Shown here piece by piece: positions 1 through 5,666 of a DNA stretch of 7,282 bases. Within the stretch, counting starts at the first letter, position 1, and every line of letters begins with the position of its first letter. This DNA comes from Paracoccaceae bacterium (GTDB taxonomy: Bacteria; Pseudomonadota; Alphaproteobacteria; Rhodobacterales; Rhodobacteraceae). Position numbers and translations under genes: made by a program. Under the pieces are notes generated by a model. That model ran no database searches. It had not been told where the DNA came from and was given only the letters and a program-made list of their open reading frames with translations. The DNA lies in assembly GCA_007131465.1 (NCBI GenBank), contig SLQN01000487.1, positions 1 to 7,282 on the forward strand. The letters are read 5' to 3'.

Positions 1-564
1 ACGCCGCTGACCATCTATGCCGCCACCAAGAAGGCGAACGAGGCGATGGGCCATTCCTATGCCCATATCCATGCCCTGCCGACCACTATGTTTCGGTTTT
101 TCACGGTTTACGGTGCCTGGGGGCGGCCTGACATGGCGCTGTTCAAGTTCACCAAGGGCATCCTGGAAGACACGCCCATCGACATCTACAACCACGGGCA
201 GATGTGGCGCGATTTCACCTATGTCACCGACCTCGTGCGCGGCATCCGCCTGCTGATCGATGCGGTGCCGGGTGGCCATGATACAGCGGTGGAGGGCGAC
301 AGCCTGTCGCCCGCCGCGCCGTTCCGGGTGGTCAATATCGGCAATTCCGACAAGGTGCGCCTGCTGGACTTCATCGAGGCAATTGAGGACGAACTTGGCA
401 AAAAGGCGATCCGCAACTACATGCCCATGCAGACTGGCGATGTGCCCGCGACATGGGCCGATGCCTCGGTCCTGCAACAGTTGACCGGCTACCGCCCCCA
501 AACCCCGTTCCGCGAAGGGGTGGCCCGGTTTGTGCGCTGGTATCGTGACTATTACCAGATCTGA
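1..564 (+). CDS. UDP-glucuronate 4-epimerase, 3' part (5' end outside the window)
   Basis: This is the C-terminal part of an extended short-chain dehydrogenase/reductase sugar-nucleotide epimerase. It is open in frame 1 from the first base of the window and stops with TGA at 562-564, so 187 residues are visible. The visible part begins TPLTIYAATKKANE, which holds the catalytic Tyr-x3-Lys pair (visible residues 6 and 10). It continues with RFFTVYGAWGRPDMALFKF and then NHGQMWRDFTYVTDLVRGI, both typical of the UDP-glucuronate 4-epimerase branch. Family members convert UDP-glucuronate to UDP-galacturonate with bound NAD in the cytoplasm, for LPS, capsule or exopolysaccharide. The N-terminal Rossmann fold and its Gly-rich NAD motif lie upstream of the window. 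An ATG at 46 is only an internal Met, because it would remove the catalytic Tyr-Lys pair. Related genes are named lspL, cap or uge in different species, so no symbol is given. Other GalE-like epimerases are possible but less likely. Confidence 0.9.
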   Translation, partial: TPLTIYAATKKANEAMGHSYAHIHALPTTMFRFFTVYGAWGRPDMALFKFTKGILEDTPIDIYNHGQMWRDFTYVTDLVRGIRLLIDAVPGGHDTAVEGDSLSPAAPFRVVNIGNSDKVRLLDFIEAIEDELGKKAIRNYMPMQTGDVPATWADASVLQQLTGYRPQTPFREGVARFVRWYRDYYQI

Positions 565-588
565 ACCTGCGGCAAACCCGACGCGATG

Positions 589-1947
589 TCACCGACCAAG
601 CAGATGCAGCGATACCTCATCGACGTGCTCCTGAACATCCGCGCCCCGTGTTTCGACATTCAGCCGGATGACCGGTTCGGTATTGGACGCGCGCAGGTTG
701 AAGCGCCAGTCGCCCATGTCGAAGCCCAGCCCGTCCATCGTGTCAATGGCGCGCGCGTCCGGCGCGAAAGTGGCGCGCACCCGTGCGATGGCGGCGGCGG
801 GGTCGGCCAGCGTGAAATTGATCTCGCCCGAGGACGGAAAGGCCGCGCGCCGCGCCGCCACCAGATCACAAAGCGCGCCCTTGAGACTGACCAGTTCGGC
901 CATCACCAGCCAGGGGATCATGCCGCTGTCGCAATAGGTGAAATCGCGGAAGTAATGATGCGCCGACATCTCGCCGCCATAGATGGCAGCCTCGTCGCGC
1001 ATGACCTGCTTGACATAAGCATGCCCCGTGCGCGCCTGCACGGCCCGCCCCCCTGCGCGCGCCACCACATCGCGCGTGTTCCAGATCACGCGCGGGTCGT
1101 GGATGATGGTCGCGCCGGGGTGTTTTGCCAGAAACACCCCGGCCAGCAGGCCGACGACATATTCGCCGGGGATGAACTGGCCCGCATGGTCGAAGAAGAA
1201 ACAGCGGTCAAAATCGCCGTCCCATGCCACCCCGAAATCCGCCCCGGCGTCGATGACGGCCTGTGCTGTGGCGGGCTGGTTTTCCGGCAAAAGCGGATTG
1301 GGAATGCCATTGGGGAAGCTGCCATCGGGGGTGTGATGCATCCGCACGAAGTCCAGCGGCGCGCCGCGCGCGCCAAGGGCTGCGGCAATGGCATCGAATG
1401 TCGGCCCGGCTGCACCATTGCCTGCATTGACCAGGAGCCGGAGGGGCTTCAGCGCGGCGATATCGACGAAGGACAGCACTTGATCGACATAGGCGGCGCG
1501 GGCCTCGGTGCTGATATCGCGCTGCGCGCCTGCACGGGCCGGGCCGAAATCATCGGCCTCGGCCAGCGCACGGATCTGCGCCAAACCGGTCTCGGCATCC
1601 AGCGGGGCCGCGCCTGCGCGCACCATCTTCAGCCCGTTCCAGTTGATCGGGTTATGCGAGGCCGTGACGCAGATCCCGCCATCCGCCTTGAGATGCGCAG
1701 TGGCGAAATACATCTCCTCGGTGCCGCACAGGCCAAGGTCCAGCACCTCGGCCCCTTCGTCCATCAGCGCGCGCGCCACGGCCTGCGCCAGATCATCCGA
1801 GGAGGCGCGGCAATCGCGCCCCAGCACCACGCGGCGCGCACCAAGTGCGCGCGCAAAGCCGCGCCCGATGCGGTATGCGATGCCGGCGTCCAGATCGACG
1901 CCCAGCCGTCCGCGGATGTCATAGGCCTTGAAGCAGGTCAGGCTCAT
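589..1947 (-). CDS. manB: Phosphomannomutase / phosphoglucomutase (alpha-D-phosphohexomutase)
   Basis: This 452-residue protein has the normal length for the bacterial PMM/PGM family. It should interconvert mannose-6-phosphate and mannose-1-phosphate in the cytoplasm, and may also act on glucose phosphates. All four family sites are visible. TASHNP at residues 95-100 carries the phosphorylated Ser97. DGDFDR at 243-248 is the Mg-binding loop. GEMSAHHY at 325-332 is the sugar-specificity loop. RASNTEP at 419-425 is the phosphate-binding loop of domain 4. The N-terminal KAYDIRG is also typical. The ATG at 1945-1947 overlaps the stop of the upstream manC gene as ATGA, and there is only a weak Shine-Dalgarno sequence before it, so translational coupling to manC is likely. 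The gene converges with the epimerase gene, 24 bases from its stop. The PMM role is inferred from the neighbouring manC; the sequence alone does not exclude phosphoglucomutase activity. Related genes are also called cpsG, algC or exoC. Confidence 0.95.
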   Translation of the reverse strand: MSLTCFKAYDIRGRLGVDLDAGIAYRIGRGFARALGARRVVLGRDCRASSDDLAQAVARALMDEGAEVLDLGLCGTEEMYFATAHLKADGGICVTASHNPINWNGLKMVRAGAAPLDAETGLAQIRALAEADDFGPARAGAQRDISTEARAAYVDQVLSFVDIAALKPLRLLVNAGNGAAGPTFDAIAAALGARGAPLDFVRMHHTPDGSFPNGIPNPLLPENQPATAQAVIDAGADFGVAWDGDFDRCFFFDHAGQFIPGEYVVGLLAGVFLAKHPGATIIHDPRVIWNTRDVVARAGGRAVQARTGHAYVKQVMRDEAAIYGGEMSAHHYFRDFTYCDSGMIPWLVMAELVSLKGALCDLVAARRAAFPSSGEINFTLADPAAAIARVRATFAPDARAIDTMDGLGFDMGDWRFNLRASNTEPVIRLNVETRGADVQEHVDEVSLHLLGR

Positions 1948-3386
1948 CCGCGCGCGCCCTGTCCGCGCGCATAGACATCATCATAGCGGATGATGTCATC
2001 TTCGCCCAGATAGGCGCCGGTCTGCACCTCGATCAGGGTGAGCGGCAGTTTGCCGGGGTTCTCCATCCGGTGGACCGCGCCCAGCGGGATGAACACCGAC
2101 TGGTTTTCCGACACCAGTTGCACTGAGTCGTCCACGGTCACCTTCGCCGTGCCTGCCACGACGATCCAGTGTTCGGCCCGGTGATGATGGCTTTGCAGCG
2201 ACAGGGCAGCCCCCGGATGCACCACGATCCGCTTCACCTGAAAGCGCGGGCCGACGACAAGGCTTTCATACCAGCCCCAGGGCCGGTAATCGCGCGGCAG
2301 GGTTTCGGCCTGGACCACACCAGCCGCCTTGAGGGTCTGCACGGCCAGCCTGACATCCTGCGCGCGGTCCTTGTGCGCCACCAGCACGGCATCGGGCATG
2401 GCCACGGCGATGATATCCTCAAGCCCGATCCCGACAAGGTGCTGATCTGGGCTTTCGGCGCGCAACAGGGTGTTGCGGCAGTCCAGCGCGGTTGCAGGCC
2501 CGGTCGTGACCATGCCCTGCGCGTCAGGCGCATCCTCGCGCCAGACGGCATCCCAGCCCCCCAGATCGGACCAGCCGCCGGCATAGGGCAGAACGCTCAG
2601 GTTCTGCGCCCGCTCCATCACCGCGTAATCGATCGAGATATCCTCCAGCCCCGCCCAGGGCGCGGGCGCGAGCCGCGTGAAGGCCAGATCAGGTTCGGCC
2701 TGTGCCAGCGCGGCGGTTGCACCGTCCAGAAGTGCCGGCGCATGCTCGCGGAATGCCGCCAGAATGGTTGTCGTCGAAAACAGGAATATCCCGGCATTCC
2801 ACAGATGCCGCCCCCCCTCCAGCATCGCTGTGGCGGTTGCGACATCGGGCTTCTCGACAAAGGCGCGCAGCGGCAGGGGGGCGGTTACGTCCGTCAGGGG
2901 CGCGTCCAGTTCCAGCCAGCCATAACCGGTTTCCGGCCTGTCGGGGCGGATGCCGAACGTCACCATCTGCCCCGCACGCGCTGCCGGGGCAGCGGCCAGC
3001 ACGGCCGCGCGGAACCGGGCCGGATCCGCGATCACATGGTCCGAGGGCGCGACCAGCATCAGCGCGCCCGGCGCGCCGGCATCGAGGGCGAGCGCCGCCG
3101 CGCAGATGGCGGGGGCCGTGTTGCGCGCGGCAGGCTCGATCAGGATGGCGCTGGGGGAGACACCGATATCGGCCAGCTGTTCGGTGACGATAAAGCGGAA
3201 CTCGGCCCCCGTAATCACCAGCGGCGCGGCGAATTCCGGCGCGGCAAACCGCCGGGCCGAGGCCTGAAACAGGCTCGCATCGCCCGTGATCGGCGCGAAT
3301 TGCTTGGGGTAGCTTTTGCGCGACAGGGGCCAGAGCCGTGTACCGGAACCGCCACAAAGAAGAACCGGGGTTATCTGGGATGTCAT
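1944..3386 (-). CDS. manC: Bifunctional mannose-1-phosphate guanylyltransferase / mannose-6-phosphate isomerase (type II)
   Basis: This 480-residue protein matches the usual length of the ManC/CpsB/AlgA/XanB family. The N-terminal nucleotidyltransferase domain (about residues 5-290) makes GDP-mannose from GTP and mannose-1-phosphate. It shows the pyrophosphorylase signature GGSGTRLWPLSRKSYPKQF at 12-30, FVEKP at 176-180, NAGIFLF at 197-203, SIDYAVME at 251-258 and GWSDLGGW at 271-278. The C-terminal cupin domain (about 365-475) is the type II phosphomannose isomerase, which interconverts fructose-6-phosphate and mannose-6-phosphate. It shows RPWGWYE at 368-374, the metal-binding QSHHHRAEHW at 398-407 (Q398, H400, H402, H406) and LIEVQTG at 451-457. 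Both halves look intact. The start is the ATG at 3384-3386, preceded by a clear AAGGAA. The gene leads a two-gene operon with manB, overlapping it by 4 bases. Together the products give GDP-mannose for surface glycans, consistent with the epimerase next door. Confidence 0.96.
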   Translation of the reverse strand: MTSQITPVLLCGGSGTRLWPLSRKSYPKQFAPITGDASLFQASARRFAAPEFAAPLVITGAEFRFIVTEQLADIGVSPSAILIEPAARNTAPAICAAALALDAGAPGALMLVAPSDHVIADPARFRAAVLAAAPAARAGQMVTFGIRPDRPETGYGWLELDAPLTDVTAPLPLRAFVEKPDVATATAMLEGGRHLWNAGIFLFSTTTILAAFREHAPALLDGATAALAQAEPDLAFTRLAPAPWAGLEDISIDYAVMERAQNLSVLPYAGGWSDLGGWDAVWREDAPDAQGMVTTGPATALDCRNTLLRAESPDQHLVGIGLEDIIAVAMPDAVLVAHKDRAQDVRLAVQTLKAAGVVQAETLPRDYRPWGWYESLVVGPRFQVKRIVVHPGAALSLQSHHHRAEHWIVVAGTAKVTVDDSVQLVSENQSVFIPLGAVHRMENPGKLPLTLIEVQTGAYLGEDDIIRYDDVYARGQGARG

Positions 3387-3390
3387 GGCG

Positions 3391-3396
3391 TTCCTT
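3391..3396 (-). promoter_or_regulatory. Ribosome binding site of manC
   Basis: On the minus strand the sequence reads AAAAGGAACGCCATG. AAGGAA lies 4 bases before the ATG at 3386, and this supports that start. It is the clearest Shine-Dalgarno sequence seen at any annotated start in the window. Confidence 0.65.
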
Positions 3397-3419
3397 TTCG
3401 GATGATGCCTGCGCTTGGT

Positions 3420-3448
3420 GTCATATCGGCCCTACCCTGCATCTGCAA
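3420..3448 (-). promoter_or_regulatory. Possible sigma-70-type promoter for manC-manB
   Basis: On the minus strand TTGCAG (3443-3448) is followed after 17 bases by TATGAC (3420-3425). This would place the transcription start about 25-30 bases before the manC ATG. TATGAC matches 4 of 6 positions of the -10 consensus, and TTGCAG matches well only at TTG. The spacing and location are right but the match is weak. Promoters elsewhere in the 3387-3740 interval are equally possible. Confidence 0.28.
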
Positions 3449-3740
3449 CCCTGTCTTGCGCACTGAGAGCGGCGTCACCATCCCGGACCGCAGCCTGATG
3501 GTATTGTGCATCTCTCTGTAACTCCACCGTAAACTCTGGATATGGGGGTTTCATGATCGGTCCATAGCCCGCCCATTCCCCTCTACGCCGGAGTGTCGAG
3601 GCGTCATCAACGGGGCCGCTTGCTCAGAGCATCTTGTGCAATGCCTCGGAAGGAGGTCTGCACCCAGCCGCCTCATCCCGTAATCAGACCAAATCGTCAG
3701 CGACCCACCTCGCTCGAGCGCTTCACTGTTGCCTGTCGGA
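3449..3740. other. Intergenic interval between the ABC1 kinase gene and manC, no gene called
   Basis: This is the stretch between the possible manC promoter and the stop of the kinase gene. I see no convincing coding sequence on either strand. A minus-strand ORF of about 40 codons from an ATG at 3553 has no Shine-Dalgarno sequence and no recognisable product. A perfect 10-bp palindrome CGCTCGAGCG lies at 3711-3720, just past the kinase stop, but it has no loop and no T-run, so it is a poor terminator. The 10-mer ATCGGTCCAT occurs at 3556-3565 and again at 3750-3759, at the kinase C-terminus. The bases around 3634-3645 (TTGTGCAATGCC) faintly recall insertion-sequence termini, but I could not find a partner end or any transposase remnant. 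Confidence 0.5.
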
Positions 3741-5060
3741 TCAGGGCATATCGGTCCATGGGTCGAGGAGCGGACGCAGCGCTACCTGCGCGCCCAGACG
3801 CTGGGCCAGCAGGAACATGCCCCCGATCTTGCGGTGCAGGAACAAGAGTTCAGCGGGCGGGACATGCCAGAAATCGCGTGCAGCCCCAAGATCCTGCCCG
3901 GCGCGGGCAAGATCGTTGATCAGGGTTGACCGGGCGAAGTCATAAGGGGCGGACTGGCGCAGCGGCGCGCTGGCCTTGATGGCAAGATCCACGATCAGGG
4001 CCTGCCGCGCCTCGGACTGGTCCTTGTGGAAATAACCAAGTGCGGCCATCTGGGCCCAGATGCTGGTGCGGTCCTCGGTCAGAAAGGCGCGCAAGAGGCC
4101 GCGATAAAGCGCCGCGGTTTCGGGGGCGATGGCGCGTGTGGCCCCGAAGTCCAGCAGCACGATGCGGCCATCGGGGGCAAGCCGGTAATTGGCGAAATTC
4201 GGATCGGTCTGCATCTGCCCAAGCGTGAAGATTTCGCGCAGGACCAGTGTGATCAGGTCTCGCGCGATGTGGTCGCGAATGGGTTGCGATTGCGTGAGGG
4301 CGCTGTCGATGGGGGCGCTTTCGACATAGTCCATCGCAAGGATGCGCCCGGTGCTCAGGCCTGCATGCAGGGCGGGAACGCGAAACGTGGAGTCACCCGC
4401 CAGCGCCTGCCCGAAAGCGGCCAGTGCGCAGGCCTCGCGGTGGTAGTCGGCCTCGTCATGCAGTTGCGCGCGGGCCTCAGCCAGCAGCGGGGTGATATCC
4501 AGCCCGCGCGGCAGCAGGCCGGGCATCCGCAGCAAGCGCCCCAGTGTGGCGATGTCGCTGTCGATGCTCTCGGCGATGCCGGGGAATTGCACCTTGATCG
4601 CCAGCGCGCGCCCATCATTCGTCCAGGCGCGGTGCACCTGCCCGATCGAGGCGGCGGCGATGGGCCTGACCTCGAAGCGCTGAAACTGCGCATGCCAGCC
4701 CGCCCCCCAGTCGCGTGTCAGCACGGTTTTCAGCTGCTGGGGCGGCATGGCGGGCGCATTGGCCTGCAACTGGCCCAGAATCGCGGTCAGTTCGGGGGGC
4801 AGGGCGAAGCCGTTCTCCAGCGACAGCATCTGGCCCAGTTTCATCGCCGCGCCGCGCAGATGCGCCAGCCCGCCCGCAAGCCGCAGGGCGTTCGCAGGCG
4901 TCAGCGCGGCCTGCGCCAGATCGGGCCTTTGCCCGCGCAGCAACGCGCTGGCAGCACCACCCAGCGTCGCGCCCAGAATGCCGCCCGCAACCCCGCCCAT
5001 GCGCAGATTGCGCGCAAGCGCGCGTTGCGGGACAGAGCGGGGGCGGAGCGTGTCATCCAT
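3741..5060 (-). CDS. ABC1/UbiB family protein kinase-like ATPase, COQ8/ADCK type
   Basis: This 439-residue protein belongs to the ABC1 (UbiB/AarF/COQ8) atypical kinase family, which supports ubiquinone biosynthesis at the membrane by ATP binding and hydrolysis. Numbered from the ATG at 5060, it has a Gly/Ala-rich hydrophobic segment at about 21-41, the inhibitory KxGQ motif (KLGQ, 74-77) and the Ala-rich nucleotide loop AAASIGQVH (135-143). It also has the catalytic Lys156 in LAIKVQ, the ExD motif E203-A-D205, QTDPN at 284-288 in place of the usual bacterial HADPH form, and the metal-binding DFG at 304-306. QTDPN followed by LLDFGATR is characteristic of mitochondrial COQ8/ADCK3, so this is a COQ8-type member rather than an enterobacterial UbiB-type one. 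A TTG at 5069 would add three residues. I prefer the ATG at 5060, although neither start has a clear Shine-Dalgarno sequence. The direct substrate of the family is unsettled. Names such as ubiB, aarF or coq8 could be applied, so no symbol is given. Confidence 0.92.
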   Translation of the reverse strand: MDDTLRPRSVPQRALARNLRMGGVAGGILGATLGGAASALLRGQRPDLAQAALTPANALRLAGGLAHLRGAAMKLGQMLSLENGFALPPELTAILGQLQANAPAMPPQQLKTVLTRDWGAGWHAQFQRFEVRPIAAASIGQVHRAWTNDGRALAIKVQFPGIAESIDSDIATLGRLLRMPGLLPRGLDITPLLAEARAQLHDEADYHREACALAAFGQALAGDSTFRVPALHAGLSTGRILAMDYVESAPIDSALTQSQPIRDHIARDLITLVLREIFTLGQMQTDPNFANYRLAPDGRIVLLDFGATRAIAPETAALYRGLLRAFLTEDRTSIWAQMAALGYFHKDQSEARQALIVDLAIKASAPLRQSAPYDFARSTLINDLARAGQDLGAARDFWHVPPAELLFLHRKIGGMFLLAQRLGAQVALRPLLDPWTDMP

Positions 5061-5132
5061 CCCGGCCAAGATGGCCCGCGTCGCGCCAAAGTCGAGCGGT
5101 CTGACCTTGCGGAGCTTCGCAAGCCTTTTCTT

Positions 5133-5175
5133 CAGGGGGCTGCGCCCCCGCGCGGGCTACGCCCGGCGCCCCCTG
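5133..5175. repeat. GC-rich intergenic stem-loop repeat with alternative pairings
   Basis: CAGGGGGC (5133-5140) pairs perfectly with GCCCCCTG (5168-5175). The same left arm can instead form a tight hairpin, GGGGGC-TGC-GCCCCC (5135-5149). A second hairpin, CGGGC-TAC-GCCCG (5153-5165), sits inside. The outer clamp and the first inner hairpin share bases and exclude each other. Next to it, CTTGCG (5106-5111) and CGCAAG (5118-5123) form another 6-bp hairpin. Blocks of this GGGGGC/GCCCCC kind are, from memory, common between genes in Rhodobacterales genomes. Only one copy is in this window, so calling it a repeat family is inference. It lies in the untranslated region upstream of the kinase gene. 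Confidence 0.5.
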
Positions 5176-5285
5176 CCTTGCCTGTGTCAGCCTTTCTTGC
5201 GCGGACATCTGCGCGACGGGCAACGCGCGCGGCGGATGAAGGCCAGGGCCTGCCGCAGGATATGTGAAAGACGCGTAAATGATGA

Positions 5286-5311
5286 ACGCCCTGACCATGA
5301 GGTCAGGGCGT
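5286..5311 (-). terminator. Perfect 11-bp stem-loop, probable rho-independent terminator or attenuator
   Basis: ACGCCCTGACC (5286-5296) and GGTCAGGGCGT (5301-5311) are perfectly complementary around a 4-base loop. Read on the minus strand, the stem is followed by TCATCATTT, which has scattered T residues. On the plus strand it is followed by CTTGAGTAG, a weaker tail. The minus direction is therefore favoured, though neither side has a classical T-run. It would end transcription from the 5312-5666 side before the kinase gene. It could be the end of the argJ-mutT transcript, the end of a small independent transcript, or an attenuator in the kinase leader. Confidence 0.55.
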
Positions 5312-5567
5312 CTTGAGTAGAAAACCACGCGCCGGTGTTCAGGCGACGCGCTTGGAGATCGGGCATATGGTCACGCGGCTGACCTGCCCGAATATCGTTT
5401 TGCCCCTCTGGCCGGGTCGCACTGCTGGACCCATGCAGAACCCCTGTCTTGCCATCCAGAAAGGCGCGGATCGTTTTAGATGCCCTTCATCAGGGTATGG
5501 TCAGATCATGGCGCGTGTGCCCGATTCTGCCAAGAACAGACTCGGGTCTTGACATATTTTCACCCGA

Positions 5568-5616
5568 ATTGCGCGGGTATTGCGCAGTATAAGTTTCAAT
5601 TTGCGTTTCAATTCGC
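5568..5616. repeat. Two short tandem direct repeats (11- and 12-base period)
   Basis: ATTGCGC occurs at 5568-5574 and 5579-5585, an 11-base period. GTTTCAATTTGC (5593-5604) is followed directly by GTTTCAATTCGC (5605-5616), which matches 11 of 12 positions. Both pairs repeat at close to one DNA helical turn, a layout typical of sites bound by dimeric regulators. They flank the TATACT box. No binding protein can be named from the sequence. Confidence 0.5.
5586..5611 (-). promoter_or_regulatory. Promoter-like box: TTGAAAC tandem repeat upstream of TATACT
   Basis: On the minus strand a good -10-like hexamer TATACT (5586-5591) is preceded by two TTGAAAC copies (5605-5611 and 5593-5599) with a 12-base period. 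From TTGAAA to TATACT the gap is 14 bases. That is short for sigma-70 but within the range known for sigma-32 (RpoH) promoters, which use CTTGAA in the -35 box. Alternatively the tandem copies could be an activator site replacing a -35 box. There is no annotated gene directly downstream; the next landmarks are the hairpin at 5286-5311 and the kinase gene. Confidence 0.3.
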
Positions 5617-5644
5617 CATGAGCGGTGCGACTGTATCCGATATC

Positions 5645-5660
5645 GAAACAGTATTGTTTC
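5645..5660 (-). other. Small hairpin just after the mutT stop
   Basis: GAAACA (5645-5650) and TGTTTC (5655-5660) form a perfect 6-bp, mostly A/T stem with a 4-base loop. It starts 6 bases after the mutT stop on the minus strand. No T-run follows; the next bases are GATATCGG. It may be a weak 3' end or processing signal of the argJ-mutT mRNA, but it does not look like a strong intrinsic terminator. Confidence 0.3.
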
Positions 5661-5666
5661 CGCCCG

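Larger units (their letters stand above)
5061..5666. other. Gene-poor interval of about 600 bases between the kinase gene and mutT
   Basis: No recognisable protein gene, tRNA or rRNA lies here. From the kinase side, the interval holds an in-frame peptide-like match to the kinase DFG region (5065-5097), the GC-rich stem-loop repeat, and the 11-bp terminator-like hairpin. Beyond these come a second imperfect hairpin (arms 5520-5529 and 5537-5546), the direct repeats and the promoter-like box. Two tiny minus-strand ORFs are possible. One is at 5490-5555, 21 codons from an ATG preceded by GGTGA. The other is at 5339-5434, 31 codons from an ATG preceded by AGGGG, ending 27 bases before the hairpin. 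Neither resembles a protein I know. Confidence 0.55.

Noticed and set aside
46..564. Epimerase gene starting at the ATG at 46
   Set aside because: That start would remove the catalytic Tyr-x3-Lys motif. The gene simply enters from the left edge.
586..1974. Long plus-strand ORF of 462 codons
   Set aside because: It lies opposite manB, whose product has all family motifs. It is an antisense shadow of a GC-rich gene with no recognisable domain.
2169..3521. Long plus-strand ORF of 450 codons
   Set aside because: It lies opposite manC, which is unmistakable on the minus strand. The plus-strand product is low-complexity and rich in Arg, Gly and His.
3434..3553. Minus-strand ORF of about 40 codons (begins MKPPYPEF)
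   Set aside because: The start vaguely recalls IS3-type transposase N-termini, but there is no Shine-Dalgarno sequence and no further match, and it runs through the manC promoter region.
3711..3720. CGCTCGAGCG palindrome as terminator of the kinase gene
   Set aside because: Perfect palindrome but no loop and no T-run on the minus strand.
4026..5267. Plus-strand ORF of 413 codons opposite the ABC1 kinase
   Set aside because: Antisense shadow. The kinase has every catalytic motif in order, and the plus product resembles nothing.
5053..5328. Minus-strand ORF of 91 codons upstream of and overlapping the kinase start
   Set aside because: It runs through the terminator-like hairpin and the GC-rich repeat, has no Shine-Dalgarno sequence, and its Pro/Ala/Arg-rich product is typical of read-through of such repeats.
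5549..5554. TTGACA on the plus strand as a -35 box
   Set aside because: No acceptable -10 hexamer lies 16-19 bases downstream, and no plus-strand gene follows; it would only run antisense into mutT.
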